DNA from: Drechmeria coniospora
Taxonomy: Eukaryota > Ascomycota > Sordariomycetes > Hypocreales > Ophiocordycipitaceae
Direction: 5' to 3'
Length of the DNA stretch: 64,000 bases
NCBI RefSeq assembly: GCF_001625195.1
Contig: NC_054391.1
Coordinates: 9,624,552-9,688,551 of the forward strand
The notes beneath the pieces are model-generated. The model saw only the letters and a list, made by a program, of their open reading frames with translations. It searched no databases and was not told the origin of the DNA. A program made the position numbers and the translations under genes. Numbering within the stretch: the stretch's first letter is position 1; every line of letters starts with the position of its first letter. Of this stretch, positions 44,930 to 56,326 are shown piece by piece.

Positions 44930-46990
44930 TGGCCCAGTATCGTGGCAAGTATGGGGAGTTCATGGGCGCAGGCGTGACTAGGCCACGCCCTAAGCGTGTA
45001 ACAGGACAAAAGTACGGGATACGGGATAGAGAACAACATCGGGGGGTGGAAGGCATGCATTGTAAAAGCCTAGTCTAGATTATAACAAGACAAATATTAC
45101 ATTGTACGAGCAAACTTTTGGACGTAGTCGATTGATAAAAGACAAGACATTCCAAGAAGTAGACCTGGCTTCCAACGGCATCGCGACTTACACGAGTTCC
45201 TGGTGGACAGGGCATTGCGAGGAATGCATCTCCTTGGCAATATCATGCTGCGCTGAAAGCACAACTGCAGTGTGCAATTCGAATTCCTGTCCAGTGTCAG
45301 CCATTTCATTGACTGTAGAGGGACTCTTCGCCACGGACATAGGCATGACTACAGAACAGGGTGGCTTGCTGATCACTGTCCTTATCTCCAAGTTCCAATC
45401 ACCCTGTCCATGTCCTCCTGGATCTTCCGGCTCTAAGTCGTTGCTAGAATGCTGCGCTAGAGCGCCTTCAGTGCACTCACTGTGGCCGGGCCGCAGGATT
45501 GACTCCCCGGCTCTTCTGCTCGTCGCAAAGCTTCTGTCCGAACGGCCGAGTCGTAGCCCCATACAGTATAATACTGTATTTTGAGTGTAGACTCGCACAA
45601 TTCTAAATCGGAGTCTGACTCATATTCGCTACCTCTACCGCATATAACGATATGATCTGCTGGGGTACTGTTGCCCTTTGGGTCTTGCCGTATTTGTGAT
45701 ACCGCTCAGCTAACAAAAAAGTCAAAGTCGAACATAAGATGAAAGTCCTGGAGTGTAACCGTATGTCGTACAGTCAAATTGAAATTCTCTACCTCTTCCG
45801 GGATCAGTCCAAGGGAAGAATCAGGGCGAAGGTCTAGTTCGATGGTAGCTGTATCGACCGATAAAGCGGGATGCGATGGGCGCAGAAGGGTGCGGCAAAG
45901 GACGAAGAGGCGTGAGGTATATTACTCGTAGGACGCTGGAGCGTGACAACAGCGTGTGGGATCGCGTACCCCGCAGATTGGGGCTTTTAGAACTACGGAC
46001 CAGATAGCACTTTGCTGTAAATCGGCGGCCCGAGATAGTACTGCATGTAGTATCCGTGCTTTCGCCTCCTACTGTATCGGAGCGAAAGCTGAGTTAGATA
46101 GCTTTATTTAAATATTTTCCATATGCCCGGGAAGGAAAATGCAGAGCGTAACGCTGCATCTACGGGCACGATTAGAAATATAAACGGAACCTCGGGTAAA
46201 GCTCAAGTCAACCAGGCTGGCGGAGCTGCATAGTAACCTTGGATCGCAAGAATATACATCGCATTAAAATCGCTTGCCGCGATGAGGCTGAATATCGAAT
46301 GGTCAAGCAATTGCAAAGGTTAAAACTCCTCGTAGAGCTCGAATTCTCCGAGACGATCTGTACCCCGTTAAAGTATAGAATGACAATCACCTGGCCGTTC
46401 CCGATGAACTAGGTGACATTCGCGACGGAGCTACCGAGGCTTCGGCCAGGAGAATGACGTGCAAGCAAAGGTAGCGTCTTTGAGCAGGCGTAATGCCCCT
46501 AAAGCTTATAGATCGATGGTGGTCTGGAATACAAAAGCTTCGGATGTTAGGAAGCTTCTCCACGACGGTTCTTCAATACTGGAGGCGGGTTAGGTTACAC
46601 AACTCCTTTCGACCGCCGAAGTCCCCCGGAACGGTGTTAGAACTCAGGAAATTGGGCACAAAGCATTTTATTGCGGGTTGCAGTTAGCCATAAGGAAGCC
46701 AGCATAACGAGTTTAATGAATTCCAACAGAAGGCGAGCCGGGTAGCTAAGAGTATTGCCTATCAGACAAGTGCCGTTATATTTCTTGATATTGTTTCTTG
46801 ATATTGAAGAAATTTGTATCGTGTTGTCTAGCTGTTCGAAAGGATGCTCACTATTTATCATTCGCTTGTTCAAAATCGCTACCGAAAAGAGAGCCCTCGC
46901 CGCCAATTTGATGCAAGCCATATGCTAACCTTGGGCTAGAGATGAGCAGTTCGCGCATATTTCATCATCCATATCGCCTAGACGCGTATA
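44930..46990. other. Stretch without a supported gene
   Basis: Both strands are open over 45102-45598 (136 codons minus, 160 codons plus) because the segment is GC-richer. Neither has a signal peptide, domain or family resemblance I can defend. The remainder has only short frames. Confidence 0.35.
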
Positions 46991-46996
46991 TTCGGT

Positions 46997-47314
46997 CTAT
47001 TTCTGCACTGGTGGAAACTTCATTCCACGATTATCATCCATTGGCTCAGCGCTTCGTCCCCAGCCACCGAATCCGCCTGCGATAGCCATACCCGTAATGC
47101 CCCCGGCGCTTCCTAATGCAAGTTTCCCAGCCAGCTGGTTTTTGCCGACGCCTGGCGTAGACGCAGACCAAGCGTCGAACTGATTGCGGTTCATACCCGT
47201 ATACGTCTTGAGGTCTTCTTCGCTTATTATCTGGCGTTTAACTTTGTTTTTTCTAGCTTGCTTAGGCTCGACATCGCCTTGGGAGGCACGGTGACATGAT
47301 TGTTGAGAACCCAT
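46997..47314 (-). CDS. Small conserved-looking protein of 105 residues, possible N-myristoylation
   Basis: An intact single-exon frame starts MGSQQSCH, which fits an N-myristoylation signal (Gly2, Ser6) with a neighbouring Cys that could be palmitoylated. A Lys/Arg-rich segment follows (KQARKNKVKRQI), then EEDLKTYTGMNRNQFDAW, PGVGKNQLAGKLALG and a Gly-rich tail ending NRGMKFPPVQK. I do not know the function. Preservation of the frame against the decayed copy at 43005-43323 argues that it is a real gene. It may act at a membrane; that is inference from the N-terminus only. Confidence 0.7.
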   Translation of the reverse strand: MGSQQSCHRASQGDVEPKQARKNKVKRQIISEEDLKTYTGMNRNQFDAWSASTPGVGKNQLAGKLALGSAGGITGMAIAGGFGGWGRSAEPMDDNRGMKFPPVQK

Positions 47315-47589
47315 AGGGGATGGATGAGCGTATAAGGCGGGATGGGCGTATGAGACGGGATGGGTATATAAACTGGGACGAGCGCATAAACTGGGGCGAA
47401 CTCCTGTCGAAAATGTACTGCTTTGCAGGGTCTGTGGATATTAAGAGATTTCACGTTTATGCGGCGAGAGCTCGGTCAACTAAATCTTACGAGTAAGTAG
47501 TGTATCTGCATGACATTAAGTGTATGCCCATTCAGTTGCGTGCATTTTTTCGAGTCATGCGCCTTACGATAATCTTCTTTACGCAAACC

Positions 47590-49265
47590 CACTGCTAATC
47601 AGTTGACTCGTACTCCGTATTACTACTCGTAATCCGCTGAGTCGTAACTTGGTACCCCCTCGCGATGTGATTAATGCGATGTGATTGGATTAATACTTAT
47701 ATTTCTACTCGTAATCCGCTGAGTCGTAACTTGGTACCCCCTCTGACGCGATTAATGCGATGTTATTAATACGATATGATTGGATCAATACTTATTGTCG
47801 TACCACCTCGTATAAGTAACTGTTATTTGATGCCTTATTGTCAGCCTCGAATTGAATTGACAGAGTTAGCGCAGAATCTAGGCAATCTAGATCTTCAATA
47901 GTTTTAGTAATATAGGGCGAAGTGGGGTCTTTGCAAAGAGAGATTTTGGGTCTTGCAAACACAAAGGAAACAATGCTCAATATAATACTATAATATCCGT
48001 ATAGTACGACTAAGTAGCTAAAAGTGTTATGAAATAGTAAAGGGTCCGTATACATGCGCAATTTATAAAGGTTTACTTTATTTGCTTCGAGTCGTTAGTT
48101 TTGACCAGCCTAGGAAACAGCCGCATGAATTAAATCGGTGCGATATGTAATGCAGACTTACTACCAATCAAGTTGGTTTAATGTACTTCGTATAGAATTA
48201 ATATTATATTCTGCTATTTAATGCCTCAAATTATGACCACATATACGCGTTATATGTAATTGAGTACGAGTAAGTCGATGTGGTTGATAGCTTACTGAGT
48301 ACGGAGTAGAACTGTCTCTGTTGATGGTGGACTATGCTAGGCGCGCTACTTACTATTATTTTTTCGATTTCCCTCTAATTTCGCCGATTTGCAGTTGTTT
48401 TTTACGGAGTTTATTACAAAGGAAATTGTAAAAAGGCCATAGGGCTCTTAGAGATGCTCTATATATAAGATATTAATTTTTATTTAATGGATAGTTCGGA
48501 GTCTATTGCCGAGAGCTTAAGGGTAGTTAATGGGTGCACTCCTGTATGGAATCATAGCATCCACTCTCGTATACGAAGTACAATACCGAATTTTTCAGGT
48601 AGCAAATACCCTTGTCCTACCGGCTGAGGGCAAATATAAGTACAATAAATTTACCATTAGCCTATAGCATTAATAGCATATTAACTCCATAAACGGTTCC
48701 GAGAATCTACTAAGAAGGACTCCTTTACGAAGTATAAGAAGGCAGTAACGGCCCTCCTCCTGTAGAACATTTTTATTACTCAAACAGTCTATCAGCCAAG
48801 TTCTTTACCAACTTATCAAGCAACACTCTAGAAGCTTACTCTAGCCGCTATCTCCTCTTTTCTATATCAAGATTATACAAATTTCATCTTCCCGTAAGTT
48901 CGTCCCTAGGTAATATATATAGGGCTAAGCTTGCTGACAACCTTTTAAGGCAACTAAAATGTTGTCTACCCAGATTGTTGTAATTGTCTTGGCTGCCTTT
49001 GTGGGGAACTCAATGGCTTCACCGGCCACTCTAGATCCTCGTTGCGACACTAGGTGCCGCACGGCCTGCTCCAATGCCTTCAGACGCTGGCAGTACGCGA
49101 CTTGCGTTTGGGGATGTCCGTGCTGAAAAGGTGCTCTTGCTATGTAACGGAGGCCTAAAGGTCCTAATGTTATTATCTGTCGCTTAGATAGTAAGCCAGG
49201 TTGTCCTCGGGCAGTATTTACAATGAGTCCTTTAAGATGCTTTGTACATATTTCAAAGATGAATG
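47590..49265 (+). repeat. Tandem duplication unit 1 carrying mini-protein gene 1
   Basis: Aligns with 51225-52968 and, from about 48185, with 52960-54030. It starts with CTAATCAGTTGACTCGTA and includes an internal tandem (CTCGTAATCCGCTGAGTCGT twice, near 47630 and 47708). The conserved upstream part of about 750 bp (CTCTTAGAGATGCT, GCACTCCT, CATTTTTATTACTCAAACAG) precedes the small gene in all three units. Confidence 0.9.
48959..49126 (+). CDS. Secreted six-cysteine mini-protein 1 (55 residues)
   Basis: ATG at 48959, TGA at 49124. Signal peptide MLSTQIVVIVLAAFVGNSMA, then a short SPATLDPR segment that could be a propeptide. The rest is 27 residues with spacing C-x3-C-x3-C-x11-C-x3-C-x-C, ending in Cys. 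A TATA-like TAATATATATAG lies about 50 bp upstream. Two paralogues lie at 52488 and 53735 in duplicated units. The protein should be exported and held by three disulfides. Roles of such fungal peptides range from host effectors to antimicrobial peptides; which applies cannot be told from sequence. It is shorter than usual gene-calling cut-offs. No intron is needed. Confidence 0.8.
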   Translation: MLSTQIVVIVLAAFVGNSMASPATLDPRCDTRCRTACSNAFRRWQYATCVWGCPC

Positions 49266-49830
49266 CCGGCTAGAAATGCAATACCTTCAATTTCCTTGTA
49301 GTAGGCTGCCTTAATAGGTGAAAAACACAATACGTCAAGAGGCTGGAGGACGTATAAGGCGTGTACTGGTAAGAAAAGAAGGAAGATACCATTTATAAAG
49401 CATTCGTACATAAAATCATCAGTTATATAGCTTCCGTGCCCAACAATAAGGAGCTGTTTGTTAGTCTGCAATGCCTTTATCCCAGGTATAAAGACCTCTT
49501 TTAACTACTTTAATATAATACTATTATTAGTCCAGCCCTATCTATTACTACAAAGTGCCATTAATCGTATAGGGCCAATTCCGTAGGAAACTATTAGTGT
49601 TAGAGGTCCTTGCCATTAAAGAGGACCAGTAGCATTAGGGCCTGACCCGAGGCAGAAAAATACACTATACGATTATAGTCCAATAACGCAATCCAAGCCG
49701 CTTTTTAACTGCATTTTCTTCTCTGAGCTCCATAGGACTAGGCTATTACTGTTAATAACCTTCCCATCTTCCTTTTTTATCCCTATTTTAAGAAAACCTT
49801 CAATCTAGTTCTTGCCGAGAGGTTAAAGGT
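49253..49830 (-). pseudogene. DDE-domain fragment of a pogo-type transposase
   Basis: Minus-strand pieces read KEVFIPGIKALQTNKQ, LLIVGHGSYITDDFMYECFI and YVLQPLDVLCFSPIKAAYYK. In active pogo/Fot1 transposases the second block reads IVDGHGS; the catalytic Asp is absent here. Stops occur upstream. It matches the superfamily of the N-terminal fragment at 29993-30202. Confidence 0.8.
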
Positions 49831-51224
49831 TACCTCCAGGAACAAGAACACGGCCGGTAAAGACCTCTAGTTATTAATGTCGGGGCGGTAGCCCCAACGC
49901 GCCCTGGGCAAGGACCCAATTGCATAGGTGCTTTTATTTTAACATAATGGTGCTCGAAAATGCCGAAAAGACATCTATGCTTGTTACGGACCGATAACGG
50001 AATTATTTTCACAATGAGATAGCATTGAAATGGAGATATCGAATTCGCCCGAAGACGAAAAAAAAAAACACCGTGTAGCACTATGCTGAGTATGGAGTTA
50101 TATTGGTCTATATGTAATGGATGCGGGCCGTGCGGAAGACAGATCTAATTCCACGATAGCGTCGGAATATACGAGTAAGCTCTTGGCAGCGAGGCTTGCT
50201 GTTTGTAATAAGGCGTAACTAATACCTACTCGTAGCAAAAAAAAAATCAGTCACATCTCAATAGTGCGAAGGTCCGTCTGTCAGGACCGATGAAGGATGG
50301 TAGCGGTAAGAGATGTATAGAAGTAAACTAGGATGTGGATTCTTGGGGCTTCCATTTATACAATTGAGGCTTGCATATAACGGCAACACATATATTACCT
50401 CGACTCGAATTCCGTCCAAGGACTACTTGGGAAAAGCCGTTTAGTTCATCCCATGCACTGAGGAGCCAGGAACCTATTTGCTGTTCCAGTATCGCTTTGG
50501 CCAGACTTCATTCCTTACCACCGATTCCAAATGCGACAACATGCTTCCGTATGGGCCTGAAGGATGGATCTATACGAGCCAGGTACCGAGATCGATTCCT
50601 CTGTACTCTTGTTACAACGAATCGAAGCTTGATTATTTTATATAGGCAGCGGAGGACTGTAATAGCTCCCCAAACACGAACCTGGGCGTGCTCAGATACG
50701 CATTCCTCTCTAGATCGGTTGGGTTGGGCGAATGAGAAGGATCTCTAAGTTACTACTCCACATATTATGAAATACATATACCGCAAGAATCTTGCTCGTA
50801 AATCATGCGTAACGTTTAACTTTATTTGGTAGATAAGACGTTCTACTAATGGCAGTATTTTTATGCAACGACCAGTTGTCGTTGTACTATAAGGTAGTAG
50901 TTTTATCGCATGCAAAGGTTGCAGTATATATATACTGACGGTTCGCTAACCGTATTATGTAAGTATTCTAGACTAAGAGAAAGACAGCATAACATATAGC
51001 AGGGAAAGCTGTGTTAATGCCCCGGAACGTTATCCAAGGGCGGCGTTTCCTACATACTGCGTTCCTGCTACGTTAGGGCCGTTAGTCCCGACGCCCTAAG
51101 AATTGCGGTGTCTTTCCTCGAAGGGAAGGGCTCCCTTGCTCGGAATTGCGCATCTTCTATTATAGTTTAATTCCGATTAGTGTAGTGTATAGTGTAGGGC
51201 GAAAAATACTGCTATTAAACACAC
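49831..51224. other. Stretch between duplication units; no supported gene
   Basis: A 125-codon plus-strand frame at 50371-50748 and its minus-strand counterpart (KHVVAFGIGGKE, AKAILEQQIGSWLLSAWDEL) are both open. The latter looks somewhat protein-like but has a stop and no known family. Confidence 0.3.
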
Positions 51225-52487
51225 ACTACGGAGTGTTCGCGACTGCTAATCAGTTGACTCGTATTACTACTCGTAATCCGCTGAGTTGTACCTTGGTACC
51301 CCCTCGCGATGTGATTAATGCGATATGATTGGATTAATACTTATATTTCTACTCGTAATCCGCTGAGTCGTAACTTGCTACCCCCTCTGACGCGATTAAT
51401 GCGATGTTATTAATGCGATATGATTGGATCAATACTTATTGTCGTACCACCTCGTACAAGTAACTGTTATTTAATGCTACTAAAATATACCTTATTGTCA
51501 GCCTCGAATTGAATTGACAGAGTTAGCGCAGTATCTAGGCAATCTAGATCTTCAATTGCTTTAGTAATATAGGGCGAAGTGGGGTCTTTGCAAAGAGAGA
51601 TATTGGGTCTTGCAGACACGAAGGAAATAATGCCTAGCATAATACTGTTTGCCTAGGGTTTAAATAGGTGCTATATGTAATGCAGATTTACTACCAATCA
51701 AGTTGGTTTAATGTACTCCGTATATAATTAAGATTATATTCTGCTATTTAATGCCTCAGATTATACCCACATATACGCATTACATGTAATTTAGCACGAG
51801 CAAGTCGGTCTGGTTAATAGCTTACTGAGCACGGAGTAAAACTGTCTCTGCTGAGAGTAGACTATGCTAGGCGCGCCACTTACTATCATTTTTCGATTTC
51901 CCTCTAATTTGGCCGATTTGCAGTTATATGTTTTATGGAGTTTATTACAAAAGAAATTGTAAAAAGGCTATAGGGCTCTTAGAGATGCTGTATCTATAAG
52001 AGATTAGTTTTTATCTAATGGATACTTCGGAGTCTATTGCCGAGAGCCTAAGGGTAGTTAATGGGTGCACTCCTATATAATTATAGTATCCACTCTCGTA
52101 TACGAAGTACAATGCCGAATTTTTCATGTAGCAAATACCCTTGTAATATTGGCTGAGGGCAAATATAAGTATAATGAATTTACCATTAGCCTATAGTATT
52201 AAAAGCATATCAACTCTATAAACGGTTCCGAGAATCCACTAATAAGGACTCTTTTACGAAGTATAAGAAGGCAGTAACGGTCCTCTTCCTGTTGAACATT
52301 TTTATTACTCAAACAGTCTGTTAGCTAAGTTCTTTATTAACTTTTCAAGCAATACTCTAGAAGCTTACTCTAGCCGCTATTTCCTCTTTTCTATTTCAAG
52401 ATTGCAAGTTACATTTTCCCGTAAGTTCGTCCCTAGGTAATATATAGGGCTAAGCTTACTGACAACTCTTTTTTTAAGACAACTAAA

Positions 52488-52652
52488 ATGTTGTCTACCC
52501 AGATTGTTGTAATTTTGTTGGCTGCCTTTGTAGGGAACTCAATGGCTTCACCGGCAACTCTAGATCCTCGTTGCGACCCTAGGTGTCGTACGGCCTGCAG
52601 TACCTTCAGACGCTGGCAGTACGCGACTTGCGTTTTGTTTTGTCCGTGCTGA
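52488..52652 (+). CDS. Secreted six-cysteine mini-protein 2 (54 residues)
   Basis: ATG at 52488, TGA at 52650. Signal peptide MLSTQIVVILLAAFVGNSMA, SPATLDPR, then C-x3-C-x3-C-x10-C-x3-C-x-C. Relative to copy 1 it lacks one residue between Cys 3 and 4 and has VLF in place of VWG between Cys 4 and 5. The TATA-like TAATATATAGGG is about 45 bp upstream. A solo LTR begins 48 bp beyond the stop. All six Cys and the signal peptide are intact. Confidence 0.8.
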   Translation: MLSTQIVVILLAAFVGNSMASPATLDPRCDPRCRTACSTFRRWQYATCVLFCPC

Positions 52653-52700
52653 AAAGAAAAGGTGCTCTCTCTTACTATGTAACGGAGGCCTAATGGTTAT

Positions 52701-52883
52701 TGTGTGTTCTATATATTACATAGTAACCAAGAGTAGACTAGGATTACGTGATCGTATGGAGTACAATCACGGAGAGGATAAAAGTGGCCGCTTAGGGGCA
52801 GCCTCTTTTCCCTCCTTTCGTACCAAATTGAATCCATTAGAAGAGATCTCTTGTTACCAGTTTCCCCCAGAACCGAACCAACA
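52701..52883 (-). mobile_element. Solo LTR, family D (183 bp)
   Basis: It runs TGTGTGTTCTATA...GAACCGAACCAACA with exact target duplication GTTAT (52696-52700 and 52884-52888). It is inserted in the 3' flank of mini-protein gene 2; units 1 and 3 lack it. Confidence 0.9.
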
Positions 52884-52959
52884 GTTATAATGTTATCTGT
52901 CGCTTAGGTAGTAATCCAGGTCGTCCTCGAGCAGTATTTACAATGAGTCATTCAATAAG

Positions 52960-54030
52960 TTTTGTACTCCATATAGGATTAAGATTATATTCTACCATTT
53001 AATGCCTCAAATAATACCTACGTAGACGCATTATATGTAACTTAGCGCGAGTAAGTCGATCTGGTTGATAGCTTACAGAGTACGGAGTAGAACTGTCTCT
53101 AATGATAGTGGACTAAACCATGCGCGCTACTTATCATCAATTTTCGATTTCCCTCTAATTTCACCGATTTGAAGTTTTAATTTTTACAGGGTTTATTACA
53201 AAAGAAATTGTAAAAAAGCTATAGGGCTCTTAGAGATATATGTAAGATGTTAATTTTTATCTAATGGATAGTTCGGAATCTATTGCCGAGAGCCCCAAGG
53301 GTGATTGATGGGTGCACTCCCATACCATTATAGCATCCACACTCTCGTGTACGAAGTACAATGCCGAAATTTTCATGCAGTAAATACCCTTGTAATACCG
53401 GCTAAGGGCAAATATAAGTACAATAAATTTACCATTAGCCTATAGCATTAATAGCATATTAACTCCATAAATGTTTCCGAGAATCCACCAAGGACAACTC
53501 CGTTACGAAGTATAAGAAGGCCGTAACGGTCCTACTCCTTTTGCACATTTTTATTACTCAAACAGTCTGTCAGCCAAGTTCTTCACCAACTTTTTAAGCA
53601 ACACTCCAGACGCTTACTCTAGCTGCTATCTCCTATTTTCTATTTCAAGATTACAAATTTTCTTCCTGTAAGTTCGTTCCTAGGTAATATCTATCGGGCT
53701 AAGCTTTCTGACAACTCTTTTTAAGGCAACTAAAATGTTGTCTACTCAGATTGTTGCAATTTTCTTGTCTACCCTCGTGGGGAGCTCAATAGCTGCACCA
53801 GCCACTCTAGAAGCTCGTTGCAACGACCCTAGGTGCCGTACGGTCTGCTCCAGCTTCAGAGGCATCCAGTACGCGACTTGCGTTTGGCAATGTCCGTGCT
53901 GAAAAGGGTGCTCTTACTATGTAACGGAGGCCTGAAGGTCCTAATGTTATCTGCCGCTTAGGTAGTAATCCAGTTCGTCCTCGAGCAGTATTCATAAGAA
54001 GCTTTGTACTTATTTCAAAGTTGAATGCTT
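52960..54030 (+). repeat. Tandem duplication unit 3 carrying mini-protein gene 3
   Basis: Shorter than units 1 and 2: homology begins at the segment equivalent to 48185 (ATTATATTCT...TTTAATGCCTCAAAT). The most diverged of the three. Confidence 0.85.
53735..53902 (+). CDS. Secreted six-cysteine mini-protein 3 (55 residues)
   Basis: ATG at 53735, TGA at 53900. Signal peptide MLSTQIVAIFLSTLVGSSIA, then APATLEAR and C-x4-C-x3-C-x10-C-x3-C-x-C. Differences from copies 1 and 2 cluster in the signal peptide and loops, while all Cys and the block QYATCV are kept. The upstream TATA-like sequence has changed to TAATATCTATCG, so expression may differ. Confidence 0.8.
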   Translation: MLSTQIVAIFLSTLVGSSIAAPATLEARCNDPRCRTVCSSFRGIQYATCVWQCPC

Positions 54031-54114
54031 AGATTTATTACTAAAGAACTGAACTATATCCGGAAGGTGGTAAAAGACTGTTCTTTATATACTTATTGAT
54101 CTTGTTGTGATGTA

Positions 54115-54890
54115 TTGGAGGCACCAGTTAGTAACTTGGCAGGGAATACAGATTTGAAGAAGTCAAGGCGTACTGTATTGCGATGCAATTGCAATTGATC
54201 TTGATTGATAATGCGATGTTCTATCTAAGAGAAGTGCAGGAAAAGTAGGGCTATTTTATACATGTGAGGTAGTACCTCAATCAGTGCAATGTGCACATGT
54301 CGGGATTCTGGCTGCTTCCAGACAATTCATCTCCGAACGATCTGCTTGCATGCAATGCAATTCCAAATGTTCAGTTTGAGTCATACTATTAGTTGCATAG
54401 TTGGTGTACGCAACTAGTAGACTTAGTTAGCATTATCGTTCGGTCGCTACAGTGCAGTAGTACTGCAACAGTAGTCAAGTAGGCTAATAGTAGTACTACC
54501 AGCGAGCAACAGCTAGTTGCAGTTGGAAGAGTCCTAGTGCACAACATTACAGTAGTACTGTCAGCTGGCAACTACTGGTAGTTGGGAGAATCTCAATTAA
54601 CAGTCCGATTAATAGATTCGCTTGGTCGACCGAGCACTATTTGCACAAGTCGTACGACAGCAGTAAATTGGCTGACAGTAGTACTGCCGCTAGTCGTACT
54701 AAGTCGGAGCGAGGAGAATTTGTATTGCAAGTGCAATTTGCCAACTCGATATACTGATTATACGTACAGTACAGATGTAGTATATTGGCTAGCAGTAGTA
54801 CTGCCGCCAGGTATTGCAAGCAGCAATACACATAGGATAGTATCCTCCTTGGGTAGTCTTACTAGTATAATACCAGTATTTTTAAAATTA
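54115..54890 (+). repeat. Family E element, 5'-truncated copy
   Basis: GGCACCAGTTAGTAACTTGG onward follows family E through AGGTAGTACCTCAATCAGTG and ends GTAGTCTTACTAGTATAATA. The left end is lost. Confidence 0.75.
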
Positions 54891-54929
54891 CACTCCTATA
54901 GATCAAGAAGATAAAAGAGTCTCTAGGCT

Positions 54930-55112
54930 TGTGTGTTGTATGTATATAGTGGCCAATAGTAGACTAGGATCACGTGATCGTGTGGGGCACGTTCACAGAG
55001 AGGATAAAAGTGGCCGCTCAGGGGCAGCAGCCTCTTTTCCCTCCTTTCGTACCAAATTGAATCCATTGAAAGAGATCTCTTGTTACCAGTTTCCCCCAGA
55101 ACCGAACCAACA
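54930..55112 (-). mobile_element. Solo LTR, family D (183 bp)
   Basis: It runs TGTGTGTTGTATG...GAACCGAACCAACA with exact target duplication AGGCT (54925-54929 and 55113-55117). Confidence 0.9.
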
Positions 55113-55670
55113 AGGCTCAAGGGAAAGGTATTTTGTTGAATGAACCTTACCAATAGCTAGTACACAGTTAAGGTTACAGAATACTGCTGTAATCCGATTT
55201 TTAGATTTAAGTTGCATCCGGTTCCAAAACCTCTTAAAATAAAAGGGGAAATAACTCTTGGAATAAAGGGGTAAAATAGGAAGGGTGCACAGTAGAAGTT
55301 CAGTTGCACGGACTATCCAAAATGGATATCAATCAAGGCTGTTAGTAACAGCAGGAAGTGCACCAGTTAGTAACTGGGCAGGAAATACAGATTTGAACAA
55401 GTCAACCAAGGTGTGATTCAGAAAAGAAAGACTTTCGTGCTTCTTGTGTTCATGATTACTCTTCTCAATTCATCATGCCATTATGCTTGCTTCCTATCTA
55501 AGAGTGTAGGAAAGGTAGGACCATTATATACCTGAGAGGTAGTACCTCAATCAGTACAATGTGCACGTGTTGGAATTCTGTCTGATTCCATACAATGCAT
55601 CTCCGAACAATCTGCTTGCATTCAATGCAGCTCCAAATACTCTGTTTGAGTAATACTGCAAATTGCATAG

Positions 55671-55774
55671 TTGGTATATGCGACTGGCAGACTTAGTTGG
55701 TATATGCGACTGGCAGACTTAGTTGGTATATGCGACTGGCAGACTTAGTTGGTATATGCGACTGGCAGACTTAG
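55671..55774. repeat. 26-bp tandem repeat, four exact copies
   Basis: TTGGTATATGCGACTGGCAG+ACTTAG repeats four times without change inside element E; other E copies have it once. Confidence 0.95.
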
Positions 55775-56121
55775 TTGGTATTAGTGTTCGGTCGCGACAG
55801 TACAGCAGTAGTACTGCAGTAGTCAAGCGGGCCAGTAGTAGTACTACTAGCAAGCAACTGCTAGTTGCAGTTGGGTGGGTCCTGGAGCGCAACAGTAGTA
55901 CTATTACCGGGCAACTACTAGTAGTAGTTGGGAGCGCGTTAATCAACGGTCCGATCAATAATCTTACTTAGTCGACTAAGTACTACTTGCACGAGACGCG
56001 CAACAGTAGTAAATTAGCTGGGTAGTAGTACTGCCATTAATAGTACTAAGTCGGGACGAGGAGAATTTGCATAGCAAGTGCAATTCGTCAACTCGATATA
56101 CCACTTGTACGTACAGTACAG

Positions 56122-56295
56122 TGGTAGTATGTTGGCGAGCAGTAGTACTACTGCCAGGTGTTGTAAGTAGCAACACACATAGGATAGTATCCTATTTAGG
56201 TAGTCTTTGGTAGTATGTTGGCGAGCAGTAGTACTACTGCCAGGTGTTGTAAGTAGCAACACACATAGGATAGTATCCTATTTAGGTAGTCTTAC
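56122..56295. repeat. 87-bp tandem duplication
   Basis: GGTAGTATGTTGGCGAGCAG to TAGGTAGTCTT occurs twice in direct succession (starting 56122 and 56209), essentially identical. Confidence 0.95.
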
Positions 56296-56326
56296 TAGTA
56301 TAAATACCAGTAATTTTAACAGAACC

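Larger units (their letters stand above)
51225..52968 (+). repeat. Tandem duplication unit 2 carrying mini-protein gene 2
   Basis: Same layout as unit 1, with scattered C/T and A/G differences, small indels and one solo LTR (52701-52883) after the gene. Confidence 0.9.
55232..56321 (+). mobile_element. Family E non-coding element (1,090 bp, with internal duplications)
   Basis: It begins TCTTAAAATAAAAGGGG and ends CAGTAATTTTAACA. The flanks AAACC (55227-55231) and GAACC (56322-56326) fit a 5-bp target duplication with one mutation. It is longer than the 944-bp copy because of a 26-bp tandem repeat (55671-55774) and an 87-bp duplication near its right end (56122-56295). Confidence 0.8.

Noticed and set aside
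45102..45598. Open frames of 160 (plus) and 136 (minus) codons
   Set aside because: Both strands are open over the same bases and neither shows a signal peptide, domain or credible splice sites.
55133..56321. An LTR starting TGTTGAATGAACC at 55133 and ending at 56321
   Set aside because: The ends look like TG...CA, but no target duplication fits, whereas the start at 55232 gives AAACC/GAACC and agrees with the copy at 14596.
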